Notes under the pieces: model-generated
What the model saw: only the letters and a program-made list of their open reading frames with translations
Told to the model about the DNA's origin: nothing
Databases searched by the model: none
Made by a program: the position numbers and the translations under genes
In this document: positions 18,390 to 26,880 of the stretch, one piece after another
How positions within the stretch are numbered: position 1 is the stretch's first letter
Layout of the letters: each line of letters opens with the position of its first letter
Source of the DNA: CAZSMC01 sp964607755
GTDB lineage: Bacteria > Zhuqueibacterota > Zhuqueibacteria > Residuimicrobiales > Krinioviventaceae
Direction of reading: 5' to 3'
DNA: 64,000 nucleotides
Assembly: GCA_964607755.1 (NCBI GenBank)
Contig: CAZSMC010000001.1
Span: 62,001 to 126,000, forward strand

Positions 18390-19628
18390 TCACACCGGGT
18401 GCCGGCTTTTGGTTTTCAATTTAAAATTGGTTTCAAATGAATTGAACAGATCGATGTACTGTTCAAGGTAGCGTGACAACAAGAATTTTTCACGAACAGT
18501 CTCTTTTGCCACGGCTCCCATTTCTTTTGCTTTTTTCTCATCTTTTAACAACTCGACCATGCGTTCGGCCGCTTCATCAACAGAAGAGACAAGATAGCCG
18601 TTCTCACCATCTTTTATTTGAAAGCAGATGCCGCCAACTTTGCCGCCAATAACCGGTGTGCCTTTCCACATCGCTTCGGCAACGGTGAGGCCAAATCCTT
18701 CTCGTTTGGATTTTTGCAGCACTACCCGGGCTCGCCTTTGCAGGGCATTAACCAGCGCGGTATCATCGACACTCAGTATCAAGATACGTTCTTCTCGTTG
18801 GTCTAATAATGATTTATAAACTTCAACGCCTTCAGGATCATCTGTAGCCACATTGCCTAAAAGCACCAGAGTAGCTGGCACTTCTTTACGGGCTTTTTTA
18901 AACGCATCAATGACTCCCTGGGGGTCTTTCCATTTATCGAACCTGGAGACTTGCACAACCAGAGGCAAGTCTGTAGGAATATCATAGTGAGCCAGCCGTT
19001 CATCTACATCGCTTTCAGGCAGTTCCAAATTAGTGATCGAGAACGGATCGATCGCTGGTATAAAAACAAGTTGCGGAGTTTCAATATCTTGTTTATATTT
19101 CTCGGAAGATACGATAATTCCATCATATTTTTCTACTATAGGTTTCAAATAGTTCCATAATGCGTTGTGCGGTTTAGATAGATCAATATGACACCGCCAT
19201 ATCCAGGGTCCGCGCTTTCGGTAATGGTTAATCATAAACAGTGGCTGAGGATCGTGGATGATCACAAAATCATGATTGATATGATTACGGATAACGTTCT
19301 GATAAATAACGTTTTCGTAAATATCTCTTTTGCGTTTTGAGAAATTAAAGGAGGCACCCTGGAGCGCATTGTGCATCTTTTTTGTGATGCCAAAAAAGTC
19401 CGGTGAACCCTGAATGAGACGCCAGCCGGTTTTAATGCCAAGGCCGTTCATCAACAATGTTAGCGAGGTGAGCAGGACAGAGACGCCACCTCCGTAATAG
19501 GTCGAGTTGATATTGATCACATGCAGGTCGCGCAGGTGATAAGCTTTTTCTTTAATTCGATCAATAGCTTCCTGGCCAATTAGCTTTTTATAATTTTCGA
19601 TCGTGATGATATTTTGAAAGTTGTCCAT
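18390..19628 (-). CDS. treT: TreT-like trehalose synthase (GT4 glycosyltransferase)
   Basis: Start placed at the ATG preceded by GAGGGA, giving 412 residues; upstream in-frame codons lack a ribosome site. The N-terminal part (HVININSTYYGGGVSVLLTS, WRLIQGSPDFFGITKKMHN) and RCHIDLSKPHNALWNYLKP are characteristic of TreT (trehalose glycosyltransferring synthase). The C-terminal Rossmann half has the GT4 nucleotide-sugar motif KREGFGLTVAEAMWKGTPVI. TreT joins NDP-glucose to glucose to give trehalose, and some homologues act as trehalose phosphorylases. No phosphatase is needed, consistent with no otsB nearby. The exact donor cannot be read from sequence. Confidence 0.78.
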   Translation of the reverse strand: MDNFQNIITIENYKKLIGQEAIDRIKEKAYHLRDLHVININSTYYGGGVSVLLTSLTLLMNGLGIKTGWRLIQGSPDFFGITKKMHNALQGASFNFSKRKRDIYENVIYQNVIRNHINHDFVIIHDPQPLFMINHYRKRGPWIWRCHIDLSKPHNALWNYLKPIVEKYDGIIVSSEKYKQDIETPQLVFIPAIDPFSITNLELPESDVDERLAHYDIPTDLPLVVQVSRFDKWKDPQGVIDAFKKARKEVPATLVLLGNVATDDPEGVEVYKSLLDQREERILILSVDDTALVNALQRRARVVLQKSKREGFGLTVAEAMWKGTPVIGGKVGGICFQIKDGENGYLVSSVDEAAERMVELLKDEKKAKEMGAVAKETVREKFLLSRYLEQYIDLFNSFETNFKLKTKSRHPV

Positions 19629-19834
19629 GAGTGTTCCCTCTCTATTGAAAAAAATTTGCCAATTGAATTCGGATGATTCGGAAACAGCATGTTGTTGATG
19701 AGCATACATATCGAGATCATCACTGGTCGAAATGCTAATTTAACTTTAAGCTAATGTCATGATCTCAGAACATAAAAATTACTGAAAAACGGGGTTGCAT
19801 TTCGATCCAGTGCATGATTTGGTTGGGCGAAAAA

Positions 19835-20065
19835 TCAGGCATAATCAAAAACATCCATAGAAATTGACTTTATGGGTTTGGATTCTCCATGAACCATACG
19901 CCTGATCTTTTCAGTTGTCTCGCGGCTAAAGATTTTTTCTCCGCAACGATTACAAACCGTTGCTGGAATGTTTTTTACCAATGTGGGTTTATGCTCAATC
20001 AGAAATACTTCTTCAATTAGTACATTTTTGTAATCTTTTGAGCCGCATACATGACATTGAAACAT
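19835..20065 (-). CDS. YgiT-type zinc-finger protein (MqsA-like N-domain)
   Basis: 76 residues with CHVCGS near the N-terminus and CNRCGEK ~30 residues later, the two CxxC pairs of the YgiT/MqsA zinc finger, then a short helical tail. Proteins of this type are usually antitoxin partners of a small DUF4258/MqsR-like toxin encoded just upstream. The 200 bp upstream here contain no such frame, so this is an orphan. It lacks the HTH of full MqsA and so may not bind DNA. SD GGAGAT precedes the ATG. Confidence 0.7.
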   Translation of the reverse strand: MFQCHVCGSKDYKNVLIEEVFLIEHKPTLVKNIPATVCNRCGEKIFSRETTEKIRRMVHGESKPIKSISMDVFDYA

Positions 20066-20268
20066 TGTTATCTCCGTTTAGTATATTGTACAAATATCTT
20101 TACAATTTATCAATTATATGTTTCGAATATTTTTATTATCGCCCAACGTATGGATTCACCGATGCCATATTAAATGCACAAACTTAATATAAAAATATCA
20201 GCACTAATTATAAAGTGTTAATATATTTCATTATAATAATTCAGATCGAAAAAACCCGGGAGCTGATC

Positions 20269-21633
20269 ATGAAATATCGCTTTCTTTTTATCTTTGTTAC
20301 GTTCCTCTTGTTTAGCTGTTCAAACGTTCAGCAACCAGCCCGGATGAAAATTGCTGACGAGATGCAGCAGGTACTTACCACGCCGTTGCAGCAGTGGTAC
20401 CCCGGATGTCTTGATACCGAGTATGGCGGTTATTTATGCCATTTTAATGCGCAGTGGGAACCTGTCGATCCCCAGCAAAAGATGATCGTCACTCAAGCCA
20501 GGCATCTCTGGACCAGCACCAAAGCAGTGCAGCGTTTTCCCGATGAAACCCGGTACGAAAAATCAGCCGAGCACGGCTATCCGTTTTTGCGTGATGTGAT
20601 GTGGGACGATACATACGGAGGATTTTATTTTATCCTCAACCGGCAGGGTGAAATTATGAACTCGGGTTATCAGGCTGAAAAACGCACCTATGGACTGGCG
20701 TTTGGATTGTACGCTGCTGCCGCTTATGCAGAGTTTACTGGCGACAAAAATGTTCTTGAATTTGCCAAAGAGATTTTTCATTGGATTGAGGATCATGCCT
20801 ATGATACCGAGAATGGCGGCTATTTTCAGTTCCTTAACCGCGATGGCACACCCTTTCTAAAAAATCCACATTCTACGGCCGGTGATTCCATGCGCTTTGG
20901 ATTAAAAGATCAAAACACCACAATCCATTTGCTGGAAGCCTATTCCCAGTTGTATAAAGTATGGCCGGATGATAAAGTGAAAGCGCGCCTGAAAGAGTTA
21001 CTGGTGTTGATTCGTGACACCATTACCACAAAAGAAGGATATTTGGTGCGTTTTTTCAAACCGGACTGGACCCCAATTACATTCCAGGATTCAGCCAGTA
21101 TCGCTGAAAATAAAAAGTTCGAGTTGTTATACATTTCCTACGGCCACGATGTGGAAACAGCCTATTTGCTGCTGGAAGCGTCGAATACGCTTGGTCTGGA
21201 AAATGATACCAGGACTGACAGCGTGGCGAAAAAGTTGGTTGACTTTTCGCTAAAGTACGGATGGGATAAAAAATATGCCGGTTTTGTCGATGCAGGGTAT
21301 TATTATCCCGGCGACGAGGAACCTAAAATCGCCAGAGCCACAAAAAACTGGTGGTCACAGGCTGAGGGATTGAATGCCCTGCTGCTGATGTCTTTGCGCT
21401 ATCCGGATGAAAAGTATTACGACTATTTTGTGGAACTGTGGGACTATACTCAAAAATATCTCATCGATGAGGAACACGGCGGCTGGTACGGAGGCGGACT
21501 CGATCGCCAGCCAGATTACAAAGACGCACCCAAGGGACATATCTGGAAAGGCGCTTATCACACCAGCCGCGCGTTGATGAATTGTATCGATATGCTGCGG
21601 ACAAATCGGCTTTTCAACAATGGTGCATTATAA
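20269..21633 (+). CDS. AGE-family sugar epimerase (cellobiose/mannobiose 2-epimerase-like), lipoprotein
   Basis: The start is the ATG after GGGAG, giving 454 residues. MKYRFLFIFVTFLLFSC is a lipoprotein signal, so the enzyme is exported and lipid-anchored, whereas most family members are cytosolic. The (alpha/alpha)6 barrel is marked by GGYLCHFNAQW, TKAVQRFPDE, GGFYFILNRQGE, AYDTENGGYFQFLNRDG, the catalytic-His segment ISYGHDVETAYLL and WKGAYHTSRALMNC. It most resembles cellobiose/mannobiose 2-epimerases rather than GlcNAc 2-epimerase. It may act on disaccharides in the periplasm, a fitting partner to the cytosolic cellobiose phosphorylase at 1071. Confidence 0.75.
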   Translation: MKYRFLFIFVTFLLFSCSNVQQPARMKIADEMQQVLTTPLQQWYPGCLDTEYGGYLCHFNAQWEPVDPQQKMIVTQARHLWTSTKAVQRFPDETRYEKSAEHGYPFLRDVMWDDTYGGFYFILNRQGEIMNSGYQAEKRTYGLAFGLYAAAAYAEFTGDKNVLEFAKEIFHWIEDHAYDTENGGYFQFLNRDGTPFLKNPHSTAGDSMRFGLKDQNTTIHLLEAYSQLYKVWPDDKVKARLKELLVLIRDTITTKEGYLVRFFKPDWTPITFQDSASIAENKKFELLYISYGHDVETAYLLLEASNTLGLENDTRTDSVAKKLVDFSLKYGWDKKYAGFVDAGYYYPGDEEPKIARATKNWWSQAEGLNALLLMSLRYPDEKYYDYFVELWDYTQKYLIDEEHGGWYGGGLDRQPDYKDAPKGHIWKGAYHTSRALMNCIDMLRTNRLFNNGAL

Positions 21634-21646
21634 AAGATGTGGAATG

Positions 21647-22303
21647 CTAGACCCGGACTTGTTCGAAAATATAATTCTTTACTTCCCGTAACGAACCGAC
21701 CAGCGGCACACCACATAATTTGAGCCGGTAATCCGGATGGTGCCCACCGGTAAACAGCAGGCAATTCACCCCTGCTGCCTGCGCCACTTCAAAGTCGTGT
21801 ATCGTATCGCCGATAAATAAAATATGTTCCGGATCAACATCCAGCGAACGAATATAGTCCCGAGCGAGCTCGAGTTTCCCGGTCGCATAATGATGATCCA
21901 AACCGCGGATGTCGGAGAAAAAGTGTCCGAGATTATAGTGCGAAACACCTTTCTTGAGAATATAAATATCAGAGGCGGAAACGATGGCTTGCTGAACATT
22001 CTCATCATGAATCGCGTTGAGCACATCCAAGGCGCCGTTATGAAGCTGGCATTCCTGCCAGCGCCGGCGGTATTCTTGCATCCATTCGGTGCCAATGGTT
22101 TCAAAAGTGACCATGTCGAAATTAAAACCGGCACGACGATAAAAGTTTTCCACCGGAAAGTCGAAACGGCGCTGGTAAAACTCTGTTGTAATCGGCGGTT
22201 GGCCGTACTTTTTCAACAGAGGATTCAATATATCGATGGCTAACCATCTGTCGTTGATGAGTGTACCGTTCCAGTCCCATATAATGTGTTTATAAATCGG
22301 CAT
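21647..22303 (-). CDS. HAD-superfamily hydrolase, phosphoglycolate-phosphatase-like
   Basis: 218 residues from the ATG of MPIYKHIIWDWNGTL; an in-frame GTG two codons upstream is an alternative. HAD motif I is WDWNGTL, motif II lies near IVSASD, and motif III/IV is ILFIGDTIHDFEVAQAAG. A helical cap lies between residues ~15 and 85, as in phosphoglycolate phosphatases and beta-phosphoglucomutases. It is convergent with the epimerase gene, 13 bp apart. The substrate cannot be predicted. Confidence 0.8.
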   Translation of the reverse strand: MPIYKHIIWDWNGTLINDRWLAIDILNPLLKKYGQPPITTEFYQRRFDFPVENFYRRAGFNFDMVTFETIGTEWMQEYRRRWQECQLHNGALDVLNAIHDENVQQAIVSASDIYILKKGVSHYNLGHFFSDIRGLDHHYATGKLELARDYIRSLDVDPEHILFIGDTIHDFEVAQAAGVNCLLFTGGHHPDYRLKLCGVPLVGSLREVKNYIFEQVRV

Positions 22304-22522
22304 AAGCACCCTGGCAACATGTTATCAGGACAGATTCGAGAATGAATAATGAATAATCTAAATAAGAACTGACCCTTTTGCAGTGCAGAAGTAAGGACAA
22401 GCTTTATCTGACCGAATTCAGAATTTCCTCGAGACATAATTCTTGCAATTGGACTCAAAATCCAATAAATTTTAAAAATCATTTCGTAAAATTAAGGATC
22501 AACTAAAACCAAGGTATAGTAT

Positions 22523-22744
22523 ATGGTTCAAATCACATTTAAAGATGACAAAGCCATTTTAAAGTTCCCAAAACAACTGATTTCATCAGGATATGTGCAA
22601 GAGTTTCTTGAAAGATTGCGTTTAGAAGCAATAGTTGAAAAAAGCCAACTTTCTGAAGAACAAGCGTGGGAATTATCAGAGGATATAAAGCGGGAATGGT
22701 GGGAAAAAAATAAGCGGAAATTTTTAAAAAGGGTCAAGAGTTGA
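22523..22744 (+). CDS. Antitoxin-like small protein preceding a truncated PIN toxin
   Basis: 73 residues: a short beta-strand start (MVQITFKDDKAILKFPKQL) and a basic, helical C-terminus (EEQAWELSEDIKREWWEKNK). Its stop TGA overlaps the TTG of a PIN-domain N-terminus in the classic toxin-antitoxin arrangement, so it is most likely the antitoxin of that pair. No known DNA-binding motif (RHH, AbrB, Phd) is obvious. The toxin is destroyed, so this is an orphan antitoxin. Confidence 0.55.
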   Translation: MVQITFKDDKAILKFPKQLISSGYVQEFLERLRLEAIVEKSQLSEEQAWELSEDIKREWWEKNKRKFLKRVKS

Positions 22745-22824
22745 AAAGGGTAATAGTAGATACGAACATCCTGTTTTCTGCTTTATTGGGAAAGAGTAAA
22801 AAACTCAGAATATATTTTTGCTAA
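22741..22824 (+). pseudogene. Truncated VapC-like PIN-domain toxin (N-terminal remnant)
   Basis: From the TTG overlapping the upstream gene's stop, 27 residues read LKRVIVDTNILFSALLGKSK and then hit TAA. VDTNILFSALL is the first PIN motif with its catalytic Asp. A full PIN toxin has ~130 residues, and nothing in the next 110 bp continues it in any frame. The toxin has been lost by truncation. Confidence 0.75.
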
Positions 22825-22933
22825 AAGTGTGCTAAAAAAGTAATAATATTCCTGTAGAGCATAGAAAAAAAGTGACCCCCCAGTGGCTTTATTTCCTTCT
22901 TGCTTTTTCTGCATAACGGCACTATATTAAAAA

Positions 22934-23806
22934 ATGAGTCTCAAACCGGAAAGATACATCTCTCATAAACATAAAATGTGGCCGGGTATAATTTTGCTAT
23001 CCCGCCCGGTGAATGTGCTTATTGCTTTTGCCTCTGTGTTTGTGGCGGCTTTGTTATGCGACGCATCGCCTGACTGGGGTGCGGTGTTTTTAGCTTGTGG
23101 ATCAGCAGGGTTGGTTACGGCCGCCGCTAATGCTATCAATGATTATTTCGATCTTGATATCGACCGAATCAACAAACCGGAACGGCCGCTGCCATCCGGC
23201 CTGATTTCAAAGAAACATGCCATTATGCTGGCGGTTTTATGTTACACTGGCGGCATTCTGCTGGGTGCTCTGATCAATACCTTTGCTTTTATCATTGTCA
23301 TTACCATCTCTTTTCTTCTTTATTTATACAGCGCGGTTTTAAAAAGGACTGTGCTTTTGGGCAATGCTGTTGTCAGCCTGTCTACAGCGTTTGCTTTTAT
23401 CTATGGTGGTGTGGCTGTCCGCCATCCCGAGCGCGCAATTATTCCAGCGGTTTTTGCGTTCTTTATGCATTTTGGCCGTGAAATTATCAAGGATATGGAA
23501 GACGTGCGCGGCGACAATCAATTGCACGCCTACACCCTGCCTGTCCTTTATGGTGTGAGACCAGCTCAATGGCTGGTTACGTATATTTTTATCACATTGT
23601 TCGTTTTAACCCTGCTGCCTTTTTTGTTAAAAATTTATGGGACATATTATTTTATTACGGTGATGATGGGTGTGAATAGCGTGTTAATCGGAGTTATTTT
23701 TATGGTCTGGAAGAATACGAGCACAAAAATGTTACACCGGTTGAGCGTTCTACTCAAGGCGGATATGCCTGTCGGATTGCTGGCCATTTATCTCGGACAA
23801 TGGTGA
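22934..23806 (+). CDS. UbiA-family prenyltransferase, DGGGP-synthase-like
   Basis: 290 residues with about eight TM helices. The first Asp-rich motif is INDYFDLDIDRINKPERPLP and the second is REIIKDMEDVRGD; LYLYSAVLKRTVLLGNAVVS lies between them. The wording of both motifs matches archaeal digeranylgeranylglyceryl-phosphate synthase more than ubiquinone- or menaquinone-type UbiA. The predicted reaction attaches a geranylgeranyl chain to a prenylglycerol phosphate in the membrane. Quinone or other prenylation remains possible. It heads a tight run with dtd (7 bp), a methyltransferase (6 bp) and a lipid-kinase homologue (28 bp). No GGGP synthase is visible in the window. Confidence 0.75.
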   Translation: MSLKPERYISHKHKMWPGIILLSRPVNVLIAFASVFVAALLCDASPDWGAVFLACGSAGLVTAAANAINDYFDLDIDRINKPERPLPSGLISKKHAIMLAVLCYTGGILLGALINTFAFIIVITISFLLYLYSAVLKRTVLLGNAVVSLSTAFAFIYGGVAVRHPERAIIPAVFAFFMHFGREIIKDMEDVRGDNQLHAYTLPVLYGVRPAQWLVTYIFITLFVLTLLPFLLKIYGTYYFITVMMGVNSVLIGVIFMVWKNTSTKMLHRLSVLLKADMPVGLLAIYLGQW

Positions 23807-23813
23807 GGAATTT

Positions 23814-24263
23814 ATGCGAGCTTTAATACAACGCGTATCACAAGCAAATGTCACAGTAGACGGTCAAGATGTCGGAAGAATCGGCTCCGGGCTGGTCGTT
23901 TTGCTGGGCGTGAAAAATGACGACGATGAATCTGCGGCGCAATACCTCGCCAACAAGATTGTCAATCTGAGAATCTTTGAAGACGAGGATGGCCGGTTTC
24001 ATCTTTCTGCCCTGGATGTTGGGGGCGAAATCCTGGCAATCTCGCAATTTACGCTCTATGCGGATTGCCGAAAAGGGCGGCGTCCCAGTTTTACTGAGGC
24101 GGCAAAACCGGACATCTCTGAACCGTTGTACGAATATTTTGTTGAACAACTCCGGCAAACCGGATTAACAGTAAAAACCGGAAAATTCGGCGCCCACATG
24201 GACGTGTCGCTGACGAATGATGGTCCGGTAACTATTATGCTTGATTCTGAAGATAAAAGATAG
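23814..24263 (+). CDS. dtd: D-aminoacyl-tRNA deacylase
   Basis: 149 residues, full length. MRALIQRVSQANVTVDGQ starts the family, SQFTLYADCRKGRRPSFTEA carries the SQFTL motif, and KTGKFGAHMDVSLTNDGPVT carries the Gly-cis-Pro-bearing region that reads the chirality of the aminoacyl group. The enzyme frees tRNAs mischarged with D-amino acids or glycine. It lies in a tight gene run; SD GAGGAATTT precedes the ATG. Its place next to lipid genes looks like convenience rather than pathway logic. Confidence 0.95.
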   Translation: MRALIQRVSQANVTVDGQDVGRIGSGLVVLLGVKNDDDESAAQYLANKIVNLRIFEDEDGRFHLSALDVGGEILAISQFTLYADCRKGRRPSFTEAAKPDISEPLYEYFVEQLRQTGLTVKTGKFGAHMDVSLTNDGPVTIMLDSEDKR

Positions 24264-24269
24264 TTTGAA

Positions 24270-25028
24270 ATGCCTCCAGTCTACGACAATTTCGCCAGAT
24301 ATTACGATCTGGAATATGGCATGAAAGACAATGATCTGGATTTTTATTTGTCTCTGGCTCAGGATTGTGGCGATCCTGTTCTTGAGGTTGGGGTCGGTAC
24401 CGGCAGGGTTGCGCTTGAGTTTGCTGAACAGGGATACCGTATAACCGGTATCGATAATTCCCCGGCAATGATCGACAAAGCACGCGAAAAGTGTGATACT
24501 CTTGATCATGCTTCGCACCAACGCCTGAAACTCATAACAGCGGATATGAGAAATTTTTCTTTAAATCAGCAGTTTAAATTATGCGTGTGTCCGTTTCGGA
24601 CATTGCTGCATAATTTGACGATGGACGACCAACTCGCTACACTACATTGTATCTATCGGCATCTTGTACCTGGCGGTGTGCTGGCATTCGACATCTTTGT
24701 GCCGTTATATCAGATCATGGCGCATAGATCATGGCATCAAAAAATGACACCACAAGACCTCGCAGACGAACATTCTGATGTTCATATTGATATCGATATT
24801 GATCATGATCCGGTTCTACAACTGTTAACGATAAAGAACACCTATCATCATCAAAAGACGAATGAAAATGAAACCGCTACAATGAAATATCGTTATATGT
24901 TTCGCTATGAAGCCGAAGCACTGCTCAAGCTTTCCGGATTTCAGGTTGAACACGTGTGGGGAGGATTCGAACATCAACCATACGATTTTGACAGCGGCAT
25001 GATGATTTTTTATGCCCGCAAACTGTGA
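24270..25028 (+). CDS. Class I SAM-dependent methyltransferase
   Basis: 252 residues. Motif I is PVLEVGVGTGRVALEFAEQG, followed by the acidic loop ITGIDNSPAMIDKAREK, motif II (ITADMRNFSL) and a C-terminal beta sheet (ATMKYRYMFRYEAEALLKLS). This is the plain Methyltransf_25 type with no substrate-defining domain. It starts 6 bp after dtd. Possible substrates include a lipid head group or a quinone, given the neighbouring UbiA and lipid-kinase genes, but that is inference. Confidence 0.82.
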   Translation: MPPVYDNFARYYDLEYGMKDNDLDFYLSLAQDCGDPVLEVGVGTGRVALEFAEQGYRITGIDNSPAMIDKAREKCDTLDHASHQRLKLITADMRNFSLNQQFKLCVCPFRTLLHNLTMDDQLATLHCIYRHLVPGGVLAFDIFVPLYQIMAHRSWHQKMTPQDLADEHSDVHIDIDIDHDPVLQLLTIKNTYHHQKTNENETATMKYRYMFRYEAEALLKLSGFQVEHVWGGFEHQPYDFDSGMMIFYARKL

Positions 25029-25056
25029 TCCAGGATGTCACAAAGGAAGAAGTTCT

Positions 25057-25944
25057 GTGCAATTAAATAAAGTAAGAATTATACAAAATCCCTGGTCTGG
25101 ATTTGTGCGCAGCCCTTTTTTGGTGCGCAAGATGTTAGAATACGCCCTGGCCGATGCCCGGTTCGATTACGAGATTATCGATACCGAATACATCGGCCAC
25201 GCTCATGAACTTGCAACCGAGGCTGTGCAACAACATTACGATGCTGTCGTTTCCGTTGGCGGCGACGGCACCACCAACGAAGTTGGCTCGGCACTTTTGT
25301 ACACGGATACTGCCCTGGGCATTATTCCTCTCGGCTCAGGTAACGGACTGGCTCGTGGACTGGGCATCCCGCTCGGTCCGCTGCGCGCACTGAAAGTTCT
25401 GCAATCCGGCACAATCAGGACGATAGATGCCGGTCAGGTGAATGACGATACATTTTTCATTGTTACCGGCGTTGGTCTGGATGCGACTATTGGAAAAAAA
25501 TTCAATGATCAGCAGGTGCGCGGATTACTTCCGTATTTCACCATCGGGATTCGTGAATTTCTCCGGCACAAACATGAAGTGTTCACCCTCAAATTTAACA
25601 ACCAGGAAATCAAAGTTCCGGCGCTGTTTGTCACCGTTGCCAATCTCAAAGGATGGGGCGGTGGTGCTATCATTTCACCGCGCGCTGAACCGGATGACGG
25701 TCTGATCGATGTGTGCGCTGTGCATCGCGCTTCTTTTTTATACATGCTGTTTAATTTGCCGCGATTGTTTTTAGGCAACATTGAAAACTTTCAAAAATAC
25801 GTTCGTTATCAGACAGATCATCTGAAAATTCAGCGAGAAAAACCGGGTCCCTATCATTATGATGGTGAAGCCAAAGACGGCGGCCTGGAGCTGGACATTT
25901 CTCTCAAACCCAAAGCCCTCAAAGTTATTGTGCCTTCCCAATAG
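25057..25944 (+). CDS. Diacylglycerol kinase-family lipid kinase (YegS/DgkB-like)
   Basis: The best start is a GTG preceded by AAAGGAAGAAG, giving 295 residues; an ATG at 25012 would overlap the previous gene and has no ribosome site. The nucleotide-binding core VVSVGGDGTTNEVGS and IPLGSGNGLARGLGIP are the DAGK catalytic motifs, and GVGLDATIGKKFN and GGGAIISPRAEPDDGLIDV mark the C-terminal beta domain. The substrate may be diacylglycerol, undecaprenol or another lipid alcohol. Its position next to the UbiA prenyltransferase suggests membrane lipid synthesis or salvage. Confidence 0.88.
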   Translation: MQLNKVRIIQNPWSGFVRSPFLVRKMLEYALADARFDYEIIDTEYIGHAHELATEAVQQHYDAVVSVGGDGTTNEVGSALLYTDTALGIIPLGSGNGLARGLGIPLGPLRALKVLQSGTIRTIDAGQVNDDTFFIVTGVGLDATIGKKFNDQQVRGLLPYFTIGIREFLRHKHEVFTLKFNNQEIKVPALFVTVANLKGWGGGAIISPRAEPDDGLIDVCAVHRASFLYMLFNLPRLFLGNIENFQKYVRYQTDHLKIQREKPGPYHYDGEAKDGGLELDISLKPKALKVIVPSQ

Positions 25945-26028
25945 CACCGGTTTTCTGGAAAATGGAACTCTTTTTATGTTGCCACGTCTAAACAAACGTC
26001 CTTTGTTCACATCATGTCGGAGCACATT

Positions 26029-26880
26029 ATGAACTTTTTTAAAAAAGTATTGATCGCGCTCATTGTGCTTGCCATTTCATCTGCCATTTTTATTTTCTTG
26101 ACCAATGACAAGACCATGCGTGACAATGTTCTCAGCGCAACGCTGAGAATGATGGGCGATGAGCTGTTGGCTGTTGTTCCGGACAGTCCACAAAAAGAAG
26201 AATTGAACCGGCGTTATCAGGGATTTTTAAAGCGAGCGGAAAAAGACAAGGTTTCCAGAGAGGAAGTAGAACATGTGGCCGCCACGATGTTTAATCTCAG
26301 AGCGGCGGAGAAATCTGTCACGGCAGAGGATGCCCTTAAGGCTCTCGAGTTGAAACCTCTTCCACCTGGTGTTCCCAGAGAATCCGGTACTGTTTTTATG
26401 AGAATGAAAAAGAAAGACCGGGACAGACTGGCAGCACGATTGAGTCAGATGCAAGCCTTTCAGGAGAACATTTATTCTTCTGCTAAAAGTGACACAGCTT
26501 TGCGGAGAATAAAGGGTCATTTCTTTTTTACCGCAGACAGCGGATTAAAGGTTGTTATCGACCCTCATGTGCAGAACATGATTACAAGTCAGAAAATACC
26601 CCGACTTGCGGGACAGTTTAAAGAGCTGGAAAAGCAGCGGATGCTGGAATGGAAAGAGTCACAGCGTTTTTATGAACACATGATGAAAGAAATGCAGCAT
26701 AACTGGAACGAAATGCCAGGGATTTTTGAAAAGGAATTTATGAAGCATATACCCGGACTGGTAACCGCGCTGGATTCTTTGAATCTTGATTCGCTTAAAA
26801 TCGAAAACCCGGATTCCCTGGAAATAGTCATTCAGAAAATCGTCAAAGAATTTACCCGCAAGCCTGTTGAAGAAAAGTAA
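26029..26880 (+). CDS. Membrane-anchored protein of unknown function
   Basis: Start at the ATG after CGGAG, 283 residues; an in-frame ATG five codons upstream lacks a ribosome site. Residues ~5-25 (VLIALIVLAISSAIFIFL) form an uncleaved signal anchor, and the remainder is charged and mostly helical (NRRYQGFLKRAEKDKVSREE, MKEMQHNWNEMPGIFEKEFM). No known domain is recognised. The gene follows the lipid kinase by 84 bp, and its stop directly abuts the stop of the convergent lamin-tail gene. A periplasmic scaffold is one guess only. Confidence 0.6.
   Translation: MNFFKKVLIALIVLAISSAIFIFLTNDKTMRDNVLSATLRMMGDELLAVVPDSPQKEELNRRYQGFLKRAEKDKVSREEVEHVAATMFNLRAAEKSVTAEDALKALELKPLPPGVPRESGTVFMRMKKKDRDRLAARLSQMQAFQENIYSSAKSDTALRRIKGHFFFTADSGLKVVIDPHVQNMITSQKIPRLAGQFKELEKQRMLEWKESQRFYEHMMKEMQHNWNEMPGIFEKEFMKHIPGLVTALDSLNLDSLKIENPDSLEIVIQKIVKEFTRKPVEEK

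Noticed and set aside
25012..25056. Upstream ATG start for the lipid kinase
   Set aside because: It overlaps the methyltransferase gene and lacks a ribosome site, while the GTG at 25057 follows AAAGGAAGAAG.
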